From assembly GCA_016718875.1 (NCBI GenBank), contig JADKBL010000008.1, positions 1-64,000 on the forward strand: a stretch of 64,000 bases of DNA, in the 5' to 3' direction. Made by a program: the position numbers and the translations under genes. Positions 55,601 through 63,558 of the stretch are shown here, piece after piece. Position 1 is the first letter of the stretch. Every line of letters begins with the position of its first letter. The DNA is from Bacteroidota bacterium (GTDB taxonomy: Bacteria; Bacteroidota; Bacteroidia; Bacteroidales; VadinHA17). The notes beneath the pieces are model-generated. The model searched no databases, was not told the origin of the DNA, and saw only the letters and a program-made list of their open reading frames with translations.

Positions 55601-56009
55601 TGATCCGCGAAGCTATAATTTCGAAAAGATTGAGCTTGCAATAAATCTCGTGATAAAGGGAGCTAAGCTGATAGGTACAAACTCCGATATAAGCGGGCCT
55701 GTAGAGAATGGTATCGTACCATCAACCAAGGCACTTATTGCCCCGATTGAGATTGCGTCAGGGAAGAAAGCATATTTTGTGGGCAAGCCAAATCCGCTGA
55801 TGATGAGAAGTGCACTTAAGAGGCTGGGAGTTAAAAGGGAAGATGCTGTTGTGATCGGTGACAGAATGGACACAGATGTATTGTGCGGACTTGAATCAGA
55901 GATTGACACATTGTTGGTACTGAGCGGAATAACTTCAGTAAATGATATAAATAATTTCCCCTACAGGCCAAAGTATGTTCTGAACGGTGTAATCGATCTT
56001 GTACAATAG
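52680..56009 (+). CDS. fused E1 alpha-beta 2-oxo acid dehydrogenase, continued into a NagD-like HAD phosphatase
   Basis: 1,109-codon frame. Residues about 35-430 are E1 alpha: FGSHRSHGEILAKG, GGSGDISVGAALY and IGDASMGCGPVWEG with later NN bind Mg-ThDP. Residues about 465-800 are E1 beta (AWGEENRDWGGAF, SPISEGAIVGTAIGYGMCGGRVIAEI, the oxidative decarboxylation site). The fusion of alpha and beta is known in Bacteroidetes. It should oxidise a 2-oxoacid or acetoin to acyl-CoA with the E2 upstream. The last part, from about residue 850, is a HAD-IIA phosphatase (DMDGVIYHG, LFLTNS, GKPNPLMMRSALKRLG, VIGDRMDTD). The linker reads like intergenic sequence and contains a -7 element at 55196, so the phosphatase was probably a separate gene starting at the ATG at 55224; the E1 stop has been lost or hidden by an indel. 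Confidence 0.85.
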   Translation: MPKSQNINPKVVRKPKFIEFGKIPVNQYNKTIEEEKKDFKTEDFIRIYHDMVVIREFETMLNLIKTTNEYNGIPYNHPGPAHLSIGQEAAAVGMAYNLEVEDYIFGSHRSHGEILAKGLSAIHRLDDDALYNVMKNFFGGSALKVVEKGFSGSIKELAKNFLLYGALAEIFARENGFNKGLGGSMHAFFTPFGIYPNNAIVGGSGDISVGAALYKKINQKPGIIVCNIGDASMGCGPVWEGICFATMDQYKTLWTGEYKGGLPLIFNFMNNLYGMGGQTMGETMGYDILARVGAGVNPEMMHAERIDGYNPLAVIDAFKRKKKILSEKRGPVLLDTLTYRISGHSPSDASSYRSKEEIEAWQQEDSILAFGNSLVSSGIAKQEMLEEITSDTKELLSKVLKLSIDDTISPRIDMVSDPDCIGKMMFSNTPADKMEERIPEVLIPLEENPRVKSLKTKERFYKDKDGKPVSKAKLFMFRDAIFEAVIDRFYKDPTLAAWGEENRDWGGAFAVYRGLTEALPYHRLFNSPISEGAIVGTAIGYGMCGGRVIAEIMYCDFLGRSGDEVFNQLPKWQAMSGNIIKMPVVLRVSVGSKYGAQHSQDWTALTAHIPGLKVVFPATPYDAKGLMNTALQGTDPVVFFESQRIYDIGEMFHEGGVPEGYYEIPLGEPDIKRKGSDLTILTIGATLYPVMKVADTLQEKYGISAEIIDARSLVPFNYEPVIESVKKTGKILLASDASSRGSFLKEMAQTITELAFDHLDAPPVVVGSRNWITPAFEMEEYFFPQPEWILDSINEKIIPLKGRRSPGLKMTSLRINYISLFQLNKNGSFSSNKLRDLFDIFAAQINPGMEQEIQNIRSKAGFIIDMDGVIYHGNKLLPGVTDFLNWLESTGKKYLFLTNSPERTPKELHEKLKRLGINVGEEHFYTSALATASFLASQNPTGSAYIIGDAGLIHAMYSVGYTVNNVNPDYVVVGDPRSYNFEKIELAINLVIKGAKLIGTNSDISGPVENGIVPSTKALIAPIEIASGKKAYFVGKPNPLMMRSALKRLGVKREDAVVIGDRMDTDVLCGLESEIDTLLVLSGITSVNDINNFPYRPKYVLNGVIDLVQ
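55196..55203 (+). promoter_or_regulatory. -7 element inside the E1-HAD linker
   Basis: TATCTTTG followed by CAGCT, identical over 13 bases to the helicase promoter region at 34060-34072. It lies 21 bases before the in-frame ATG at 55224. No matching -33 element. It is the main reason to read the phosphatase as its own gene. Confidence 0.45.
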
Positions 56010-56011
56010 AT

Positions 56012-56650
56012 ATGGACTTTAGCAGCAAGTACAAAAAGGAAAGAAAAGAGGTAGCCAGGTTCATGAGGAGACTCTACCGGTATGGACTTACTACAACTTC
56101 AGGAGGTAACATAAGCCTCCGCATAACCGACGACATTGTAGCAATAACCCCGTCGGCCACCGATAGGGGAAGAATGAGATGGAAAGAGGTTGGGATCCTG
56201 AATATTTTAGGTGAAAACCTCACTCCCGATCTCAAACCTTCAATTGAATCGGGAATGCATCTTGCAATCTATAAACGGAAAGCTGAAATCAGGGCTATAG
56301 TGCATGCTCATCCTGTCTGCGCATCGGCATTCACTGCCATGCAAACCCCCATTGAAACAAATCTTACTGCTGAAGCATGTGCCATTTTAGGAACTCCTGT
56401 TGTTGTTCCTTATGCCCTCATGGGGACTGCTGATCTGGCTAATAATGCCGCTGACTATATTGAAAAATCCGATATACTCCTGCTGGAGAATCATGGTATT
56501 CTTACTACCGGTAAAAATCTGCTGCAGGCTTTCGATAAAACTGAAGTCCTTGAAAACGCAGCAAGGATGACCCTCATTGTTTCCCTGTCAAAAAAGAAAA
56601 GTCCTCTGACCAAATCCAGGACTTTCGAAATCGAAAGAATCTTCAGATGA
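56012..56650 (+). CDS. class II aldolase (FucA/AraD family)
   Basis: 212-residue zinc aldolase that cleaves ketose 1-phosphates (or acts as a related epimerase or decarboxylase). Visible features are GGNISLRITDDIVAITPSATDRGRM for phosphate binding, the zinc His in HAHPVCASAFTAM and the third ligand in LENHGILTTG, and the catalytic Glu in ESGMH. It lies two bases after the phosphatase stop and overlaps the next HAD gene by 4 bp, so the three are translated together. The specific ketose is not determined. Confidence 0.88.
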   Translation: MDFSSKYKKERKEVARFMRRLYRYGLTTTSGGNISLRITDDIVAITPSATDRGRMRWKEVGILNILGENLTPDLKPSIESGMHLAIYKRKAEIRAIVHAHPVCASAFTAMQTPIETNLTAEACAILGTPVVVPYALMGTADLANNAADYIEKSDILLLENHGILTTGKNLLQAFDKTEVLENAARMTLIVSLSKKKSPLTKSRTFEIERIFR

Positions 56651-57290
56651 TAAAGGGAGTCCTGTTCGATATGGATGGCGTCCTGGTCGATTCAGAGCGA
56701 TTTATCGCCAGGGCAGCAATAATGATGTTTGAAGAGCTTGGGGTTCAGGTTAAACCGGAAGACTTTCATCCTTTTGTCGGTACAGGTGAAAACAGATACC
56801 TTGGAGGTGTTGCCGAAAAATACGGCATCACTGTAGATCTTCCCAAGTAAAAGCACGGACATACGAGATATTCGGTGAGATTGCCAGGAAAAATCTCTTT
56901 GCTTTGCCTGGTGCAGGAGAATTTATTTCAAGATGCCGTGAAAAAGGTCTTAAAATGGCTCTGGCAACAAGTGCAGATAAGGTTAAGATGGAGATTAATC
57001 TTACAGAAATAGGCCTTCCTCCTGAAACTTTTAATTCAATTATTACCGGTGAAGATGTTGTAAACAAGAAACCATTTCCTGATATTTACATTAAGGCAGC
57101 TGAAAATCTGGGACTAAAGCCTGAAGAGTGTCTTGTCGTTGAGGACGCAGTGAGCGGAATCAGGTCAGGGAAAACAGCCGGCTGCAGATGCCTGGCAGTA
57201 ACAACATCCTTCAGTGCTGATGCTTTGCATGAAGCTGACTGGATTTACGATTCATTGCTGGATGTGCCGGATGGGGTGCTGGAATGGTAA
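56647..57290 (+). CDS. HAD-superfamily phosphatase/phosphomutase (beta-PGM-like), one frameshift
   Basis: HAD subfamily IA. The nucleophile motif is DMDGVLVDS, then a cap with HPFVGTGENRYLGGV; the frame is lost after GITVDLPK. Adding one A at 56845-56846 restores VKARTYEIFGEIARKN, and then LATSADKVKM, KKPFPDIYIKAAENLGL and CLVVEDAVSGIRSGKTAGCRCLAVTT (motifs II-IV) follow. The repaired protein is about 215 residues, normal for beta-phosphoglucomutase-like and sugar-phosphate phosphatases. It overlaps the aldolase by 4 bp and ends at a nonamer array. Confidence 0.8.
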
Positions 57291-57297
57291 TAGGGAA

Positions 57298-57360
57298 GGC
57301 TGTAGAGGCTGTAGAGGCTTTAAAGGCTATAGAGGCTTTAAAGGCTATAGAGGCATTAGA
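57298..57360. repeat. nonamer array between HAD and aldo/keto reductase genes
   Basis: Seven 9-bp units (GGCTGTAGA x2, GGCTTTAAA, GGCTATAGA, GGCTTTAAA, GGCTATAGA, GGCATTAGA). The frame from an ATG at 57283 is open through the array for about 28 codons (M-V-I-G, then Ala/Leu/Val/Ile/Glu/Lys repeats) to a TAG; whether it is translated is unknown. Confidence 0.85.
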
Positions 57361-57389
57361 AAATAATTTTTAGAGTATTAAAACAATAC

Positions 57390-58394
57390 ATGACTATGGA
57401 TTACAGGATATTAGGTAAAACAGATTTAAGAGTTTCGGAAGTTGCTTTTGGGGCATGGGCTATCGGAGGATGGCTCTGGGGAGGTGCAGATGCTAACGAT
57501 GCAATCAGAGCTATCGAAACTGCAATTGATCATGGAATGACAACTATTGATACTGCAGCTGTTTATGGTTTCGGACTCAGCGAAGAGCTTGTTGCAAAAG
57601 CAGTTAAAGGCAAAAGGGATAAGACACAGATTCTCACCAAATTTGGAATGGTATGGGATGAGAAGAAAGGTAAATTCTATTTTTCAACAAAAGACAACGA
57701 CGGGAAGGATATTGATATTTACGCATACTCCTCTAAAGAGAGGGTATTTGCTGATTGTGACAGAAGTCTTAAAAACCTTGGAACAGATTATATCGATCTG
57801 TACCAGATTCACTGGCCTGATGCCACCACGCCAATCTCCGAAACGATGGAAGCTCTCGAAATTCTGATAAAAAAAGGAAAGATCAGGGCCGGAGCTGTTT
57901 CAAATTATTCAGCTGAACAGATGGCAAGAGCAATTAACACACTTCACATCGCTTCAAACCAGGTACCATACAGCATGGTAAACAGGGGTATTGAGAAAGA
58001 GATAGTTCCGTTCTGCATAAAGAATAATATCGGCATACTTGCATATAGTCCACTCCAGAGAGGACTTCTTACAGGTAAATTTAAAAAAGACCATAATTTC
58101 AGCGATGGAGACAGCAGACCAAGTACTCCATATTACAGGGAACCTAATCTCTCAAGGATAATTGAATTTACCGGAAAACTTAAGGCTATTGCTGATGACA
58201 GAAAAGTAACCCTCTCACAGCTTGTGCTCAACTGGACAAAAGAACAGCCGGGAATAACATGTGTGCTTGCAGGGGCAAGAAATCCTCAACAGGTACTAGA
58301 TAATGTAAAAGCTGTTGATTTTAAATTGTCTGATGAAGAGATGAAAAATATTAACAGACTGATTTCTGAACTCAAAATAGAAACAAAGCTATAG
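57390..58394 (+). CDS. aldo/keto reductase
   Basis: 334-residue NAD(P)H-dependent reductase with a TIM-barrel fold. Catalytic residues: Asp in TIDTAAVYGFG, Tyr in the same motif, Lys in ILTKFG and His in YQIHWPD. GAVSNYSAEQMARA and the C-terminal VLAGARNPQQVLDN are the usual cofactor-binding segments. The start may be the second ATG at 57396 (MDYRILGKTDLRV). It is 8 bp upstream of the PHP-type gene, so probably in the catabolic series. It may reduce an aldehyde produced by the aldolase. Confidence 0.92.
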   Translation: MTMDYRILGKTDLRVSEVAFGAWAIGGWLWGGADANDAIRAIETAIDHGMTTIDTAAVYGFGLSEELVAKAVKGKRDKTQILTKFGMVWDEKKGKFYFSTKDNDGKDIDIYAYSSKERVFADCDRSLKNLGTDYIDLYQIHWPDATTPISETMEALEILIKKGKIRAGAVSNYSAEQMARAINTLHIASNQVPYSMVNRGIEKEIVPFCIKNNIGILAYSPLQRGLLTGKFKKDHNFSDGDSRPSTPYYREPNLSRIIEFTGKLKAIADDRKVTLSQLVLNWTKEQPGITCVLAGARNPQQVLDNVKAVDFKLSDEEMKNINRLISELKIETKL

Positions 58395-58401
58395 ATCATT
58401 T

Positions 58402-59294
58402 ATGAAACATTTCCTTTTGGATTTCCCCGCCCTGGACGTTCAGGCAAAAGAGATAAACGGTGTTTCAATACCTGAATTTCGTGAAGCAAACGGACATATC
58501 CATACACCATATTCATTCAGTGCTTTTTCTGATATGGATAATATCTTCAGTATGGCCAGGAATGAGAATATCTCTGTACTTGGAATAAACGACTTCTATG
58601 TAACTGATGGATATGATGCATTTCATAAAGGATGTGTAATCAACAGGATATTTCCCCTCTTTAATATTGAATTCATAGGGCTGCTTAAAGAAGAACAGAA
58701 AAAGGGGATCAGGATCAATGACCCCAACAATCCGGGAAGGATTTATTTCAGTGGTAAAGGACTGGATTATCCTTTTCATACAGGATTCATGCTGAAAAGG
58801 CAGCTAAAAAGTGTGATCAGGGAGAGCCAGCAGCAGATCAGGGCAATGATAAATAAATTGTCTACCCTGTACTTCTGGACGATGCTTCAGGAAAATATAC
58901 TGAGTTTGAAGCTGATCCTCAGAAACTATGTGAATCACTTCAGAAACTAAAAGTAGGATGCATTGAGCTTATCCCCGGGAGGAATGATTATTCTGTTTTG
59001 AAAAAATTCGTGGAGTTTTTCCATGAAAAAGGATTCATAATAACATTCGGGACTGAACACAACACACCTGAAATGATTCCTCTCACAATTACAACCAGAG
59101 GCGGGGTACCACTTGATGATAACCTTAAAAGAATTGGATGGGAAGGAGCCTGTATAATTGCTGCCCACCAGTATCTGAGGGCTGATGGCAGACAGGGATA
59201 TGTTATGCCTGACGGTAAGCACAGCACGGAACAGAAAAACGGTCTGGTAAAGCTGGGGCAGCTGGTTATAGAATACTATTTAAAAAATCGGTAA
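58402..59294 (+). pseudogene. PHP-type metallohydrolase, frameshifted and internally deleted
   Basis: N-terminal part: NGHIHTPYSFSAFSDMDNIF (first metal His pair), then GINDFYVTDGYDAF, FNIEFIGLL and GKGLDYPFH, up to MINKL at about 58860. C-terminal part in another frame: YPVLLDDASGKYTEFEADP from 58863, CIELIPGRNDY, then GFIITFGTEHNTPEM with the last metal-binding residues and HQYLRADGRQGY. Between MINKL and YPVLLDD I would expect a substantial further segment from the family, so a deletion with a frame change has probably occurred; the estimate of its size is from memory of relatives. The stop is 1 bp before the aldolase/dehydrogenase ATG. Confidence 0.65.
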
Positions 59295-59295
59295 T

Positions 59296-61269
59296 ATGAA
59301 ACCGGAGATAAAAGAACTCATCGAAATTTCGAGATCCTATGGCAGCAATAAGGAATATGTCATAGCAGGCGGAGGAAACACCTCTTATAAGGATGAAACA
59401 ACAATCTGGATCAAAGCCAGCGGCTATCCGCTTGCCGATCTCACCGAAGAAGGACTTGTTGCCCTTGACAGGGAAAAACTACATCTTATTTCATCCAACA
59501 AATACTCTGATGATCCGGTTGTACGTGAAGAGCAGGTAAAAACCGACCTCTTCAGAAGCCTCACCGATCCGTTGAAAAATAAAAGACCATCAGTAGAGAC
59601 ATCGCTTCACGAGCTTATACAATACAGGTTCGTCGTGCACCTCCATCCTACTCACATAAACGGTCTCCTCTGCAGCAGAAACGCGAAGAGCCTTACTAAT
59701 AAACTCTTTGGCGACACTGTGCTTTTCATCCCATATACTGATCCGGGATATATCCTTTTCAAAAAACTGGAAGCTGAGATAATACAGTACAGGGAAAAAC
59801 ATTCTCATGATCCAAAAGTTATTTTCCTTGAAAACCATGGATCATTTGTAAGTGCTGATTCTACCGCAGAGATAAAAGTGATTTATGATGATCTGATCTC
59901 TAAACTTGGTGAAGAGTTACCCCCCCTTGCCGAACCACAGGTAATTGATTATAACCCGCTACTTCATAAGGTATTACCTGCTTTAAGAATGCTTCTTTCC
60001 GGAGATAAACCAGGCATAATCAGACATCGTAACAATTCAACTATAGCTGAGTTCTATAAAACACAGCAGGAGTTCCATAAAATTTCACTCCCCCTGACAC
60101 CCGACATTATTGTCTACTGCAAGACAAGATATATGTACATTGAACATTCCGGGACTGCGGACAAAATCATTGACTCTGTAAGATACCAGCTTCCACGATT
60201 CAAAGAAGAATATGGATTTACCCCTAAAATACTGGTAATAAAAGATATGGGGATATTTTCAATTGCTGAAAGTTCAGCTTCAGCCGAATCGGCTCTCGAT
60301 GTCTATGAGGATCTGATTAAGATTTGCCATTATGCCTCAAGGTGCGGAGGAATCAAATTTCTATCACCGGAACAGGTTGCATTCATCGACAAGTGGGAGG
60401 TTGAAAACTACAGAAGAAAAATATCACAATCTGCAGGTGCAGAGAACAGACTCAACAACAAAATAGCTGTTGTTACCGGAGGAGCACAGGGCTTTGGTGC
60501 CGGAATAGCTGAAGCTTTGTATCTGAAGAATATGAATGTTGTTGTTGCTGATCTGAATGAGGAGACAGGAATGGCATTTGTCTCAAAACTGGCAACTTAT
60601 AAATCTTCAGGAAAGGCTCTCTATATCAGAACAGATGTCTCTGATCCTGTTTCTGTTAGTGATCTCATAATATCCACTGTAAGAGAGTTCGGCGGACTTG
60701 ACCTTATGATCAGCAACGCAGGGATCTTAAGGGCAGGTGGACTTGATGAGATGGACTCCGACACATTTTCGAAAACAACCTCTGTAAATTATAACGGCTA
60801 TTTTCACTGTGCCAAATATGCTTCTGAGATATTGAAGATACAGAACATGGAAGATAATGAATACTTCTCAGATATAATCCAGATCAATTCCAAATCAGGT
60901 CTCAGAGGCAGTAACCGCAATTTTGCCTACGCAGGAGCAAAATTCGGAGGCATAGGGCTTACCCAGTCATTCGCCATGGAACTTGCACCACACAGGATAA
61001 AAGTCAATTCCATATGCCCGGGAAACTTCTATGAGGGCCCGCTCTGGTCCGATCCTCATAACGGATTGTTTGTACAATACCTTAAAACCGGCAAAGTACC
61101 CGGAGCCAAAAACATTGAAGATGTAAGGAAGTTTTATGAAGAACAGGTTCCAATGAAAAGAGGCTGCAGACTTGAGGATGTAATGAAGGCGATATATTAT
61201 ATTATAGATCAGGAATATGAAACAGGACAGGCTATTCCGGTTACCGGAGGGCAGGTGATGTTGGGGTAG
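59296..61269 (+). CDS. bifunctional class II aldolase / short-chain dehydrogenase
   Basis: 657 residues. Residues 1-400 form a class II aldolase (RhaD/FucA-like) with GGGNTSYKD, HLHPTHINGLL (zinc His pair) and FLENHGSFVSA. Residues 405-657 form an SDR: cofactor motif TGGAQGFGAGIAEAL, NAG in ISNAGILRAGG, catalytic Ser and YAGAK (Tyr and Lys) and IKVNSICPGNFYEGP. This is the RhaD-RhaO-like architecture known from rhamnose and related routes; the dehydrogenase part also resembles sorbitol-6-phosphate dehydrogenase. A ketose 1-phosphate could be cleaved and a product oxidised in the same protein. Coupled translation with the gene upstream. Confidence 0.88.
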   Translation: MKPEIKELIEISRSYGSNKEYVIAGGGNTSYKDETTIWIKASGYPLADLTEEGLVALDREKLHLISSNKYSDDPVVREEQVKTDLFRSLTDPLKNKRPSVETSLHELIQYRFVVHLHPTHINGLLCSRNAKSLTNKLFGDTVLFIPYTDPGYILFKKLEAEIIQYREKHSHDPKVIFLENHGSFVSADSTAEIKVIYDDLISKLGEELPPLAEPQVIDYNPLLHKVLPALRMLLSGDKPGIIRHRNNSTIAEFYKTQQEFHKISLPLTPDIIVYCKTRYMYIEHSGTADKIIDSVRYQLPRFKEEYGFTPKILVIKDMGIFSIAESSASAESALDVYEDLIKICHYASRCGGIKFLSPEQVAFIDKWEVENYRRKISQSAGAENRLNNKIAVVTGGAQGFGAGIAEALYLKNMNVVVADLNEETGMAFVSKLATYKSSGKALYIRTDVSDPVSVSDLIISTVREFGGLDLMISNAGILRAGGLDEMDSDTFSKTTSVNYNGYFHCAKYASEILKIQNMEDNEYFSDIIQINSKSGLRGSNRNFAYAGAKFGGIGLTQSFAMELAPHRIKVNSICPGNFYEGPLWSDPHNGLFVQYLKTGKVPGAKNIEDVRKFYEEQVPMKRGCRLEDVMKAIYYIIDQEYETGQAIPVTGGQVMLG

Positions 61270-61317
61270 GTGTGAGGTGAAAATAAAACTTAGTATAACA
61301 ATTGATTATATAGTAAA

Positions 61318-62580
61318 ATGAAAACAAAGGCAGTAAGAATATACGGCAAGAAGGATCTCAGGCTTGAAGAGTTTGAGTTACCGGTGATGAAAGATGATGA
61401 GATACTGGCACAGGTAATTTCCGACAGCATCTGTATGTCATCATACAAAGCTGCAATGCAGGGTGCTGATCATAAGCGTGTTCCGGATGATATACACATC
61501 AATCCCACAATGATTGGACATGAGTTTGCCGGTGTTATCCTGGAAGTAGGGAAAAAATGGAAAAACAAGTTCAGGGCAGGACAAAAATTTTCAATTCAGC
61601 CTGCCATGAACCATATGGGTACGCTCAATGCTCCCGGATATTCCTACAGATACATCGGCGGTGATGCAACACATATAATAATACCACCGATTGTAATGGA
61701 AGCCAACTGCCTCCTTCCCTATGAAGGTGAAGCTTTCTTCCCTGCATCACTTTCAGAGCCAATGTCCTGTATCGTAGGCGCTTTCCATGCAAGTTATCAT
61801 GTTCCGCCAGGGACATACAATCATGAAATGGGAATACGCAAAGGAGGTAAGATGGCAATTCTGGCAGGTGTTGGTCCTATGGGACTGGGAGCTATCGACT
61901 ATGCCCTTCACCAGGAGCGCAAACCTTCAATGATTGTAGTTACCGACATTGATGATAACCGGCTTGCCAGGGCAGCCTGCCTGTTTACGCCGGAATATGC
62001 AGCTAAAGAGGGAGTTAAGCTAATTTATGTCAATACCGGCAAGATGAATAATCCGGTTAAACATCTCAGGGAAATCACTGATGGAACAGGTTTCGATGAT
62101 GTATTTGTCTTTGCACCAGTGAAAAGTGTTGTAGAACAGGGAGATGCAATTCTGGGCTTCGACGGTTGCCTGAATTTCTTTGCAGGACCTACCAATACAG
62201 AGTTCAAGGCTGAATTCAACTTCTACAATGTGCATTATTCCTTTACACATCTTGTAGGAACATCCGGAGGCAATACAGATGATATGCTTGAGTCACTTAA
62301 GCTGATGGGTGAAGGAAAGATAAACCCTGCAGTTATGATTACCCATGTAGGGGGGCTTGATTCTGTTGTGGATACAACTTTGAATCTCCCGCAGATACCC
62401 GGAGGAAAAAAGCTTATCTATACCAATATATCAATGCCTCTGGTTTCACTATATAAACTTGGTGAGATGGGAAAGGATAATAAGTTATACGCAGGATTGC
62501 ATGAAATTGTTTCAAAAAACGACTATATCTGGTCGCATGAGGCTGAGAAATACCTGCTTGCAAATGCTAAACTGATTTAG
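61318..62580 (+). CDS. zinc-binding alcohol dehydrogenase, sorbose-1-phosphate reductase-like
   Basis: 420 residues of the MDR fold, close in length and motifs to SorE-type L-sorbose-1-phosphate reductases. ICMSSYKAAMQGADH is the N-terminal catalytic-zinc loop (Cys), IGHEFAGVILEVG supplies His-Glu, and SEPMSCIVGAF the third segment. The cofactor motif is AILAGVGPMGLGAIDYA. SorE converts sorbose 1-phosphate to glucitol 6-phosphate, so with the SDR half of the previous gene it could link ketose 1-phosphates to fructose 6-phosphate; this is inference. It ends convergently with the PfkB kinase, overlapping it by 14 bp. Confidence 0.8.
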   Translation: MKTKAVRIYGKKDLRLEEFELPVMKDDEILAQVISDSICMSSYKAAMQGADHKRVPDDIHINPTMIGHEFAGVILEVGKKWKNKFRAGQKFSIQPAMNHMGTLNAPGYSYRYIGGDATHIIIPPIVMEANCLLPYEGEAFFPASLSEPMSCIVGAFHASYHVPPGTYNHEMGIRKGGKMAILAGVGPMGLGAIDYALHQERKPSMIVVTDIDDNRLARAACLFTPEYAAKEGVKLIYVNTGKMNNPVKHLREITDGTGFDDVFVFAPVKSVVEQGDAILGFDGCLNFFAGPTNTEFKAEFNFYNVHYSFTHLVGTSGGNTDDMLESLKLMGEGKINPAVMITHVGGLDSVVDTTLNLPQIPGGKKLIYTNISMPLVSLYKLGEMGKDNKLYAGLHEIVSKNDYIWSHEAEKYLLANAKLI

Positions 62581-63482
62581 CAAATTCTGCAGAAATATAG
62601 TTCTCATAGCTGAGACAAACGTGTGTTGCAAAATCGACAGCTGTCTCAATAATTATTTTCCATTCATTACTGCCTATAGTTGCAAGCTGATCTCTGGTGA
62701 TATTATTCCTGTATATTGATGTGAGTATGCCGGCATTAAAATTATCCCCTGCCCCTATTGTGCTAACCGGAGTAATTGATTTTACGGGGAACTTACCGGA
62801 AAATGTGTTGGTTCGGACATAAACACCTTCAGTGTTTGCGGTATAAACCAAACAGGATGAATAGTTTCTTACAACCTCCCAGGCTTCATCAGCGCTGTTT
62901 ACCCTGAAAATATTCACAAAATCTTCATCTGACCCTCTTATCAGGCTTGACATACGCATATTCTCAACAATAAGTGGTTTCAGCGAACCGAGTTCAGATA
63001 AATGCGATTTTCTGAAATTCGGGTCATATAAAACAAAGAGCGCCATTGTCATGAGAGGCCTGAACAAACTTTTTAATCTTCGTCCTTATCTCAGGCCAAA
63101 TTGCATAGAATGATCCAAACTGGAGAATATCTTCCTTCTGAAGATGAGGAAAATCTATATCCAGTCTTTTCCCCGGAAAATCCTTATAGAAAGTATAATG
63201 AGCATCATTCTTTTCATTCAGGAAAGCAAGTGCGAGCGATGTGCTTCCATCCTCAAAACGATGAACTGATGATGTGTTTACTCCATTCTCATTCAGAAAA
63301 TTGTCAATAAGTTCTCCTACATCATCCATGCCGTATTCACTTATGAATGAGACTGGTAAACCCATCCTGCCCATAGAAACCACACTATTGAGGACGGACC
63401 CTCCTGCTTTTGCAGCCTGTGGTTGTCCCCCTTTAAAAATAATATCCAATACAGTCTCTCCTACTCCGTATATCTTTCTCAT
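62567..63482 (-). CDS. PfkB-family carbohydrate kinase, one frameshift
   Basis: Ribokinase-like fold. First part (63024-63482): GETVLDIIFKGG, KAGGSVLNSVVSMGRMGL, DDVGELIDNFL, ending in out-of-frame codons after HDNGAL. The frame returns with one A fewer at 63035-63037 as GALVLYDPNFRKSHLSEL, leading into SSLIRGSDEDFVNIF and the catalytic motif STIGAGDNFNAGI (the GAGD anion hole and catalytic Asp). The repaired protein is about 305 residues. Substrates in the family include ribose, fructose and 2-keto-3-deoxygluconate. It is convergent with the dehydrogenase gene and divergent from the enolase-superfamily gene. Confidence 0.82.
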
Positions 63483-63517
63483 ATCAAAAAATAGTCTGAA
63501 AATTAAGGTATGAATTT

Positions 63518-63536
63518 AGCTATTTTCTTAATAGCT
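63518..63536. promoter_or_regulatory. inverted repeat between the PfkB and enolase-superfamily genes
   Basis: AGCTATT-TTCTT-AATAGCT, a perfect 7-bp inverted repeat in the 76-base divergent gap. It could be an operator shared by the two genes. No TAnnTTTG element was found. Confidence 0.4.
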
Positions 63537-63558
63537 TTATACATATAAATGCGATACT

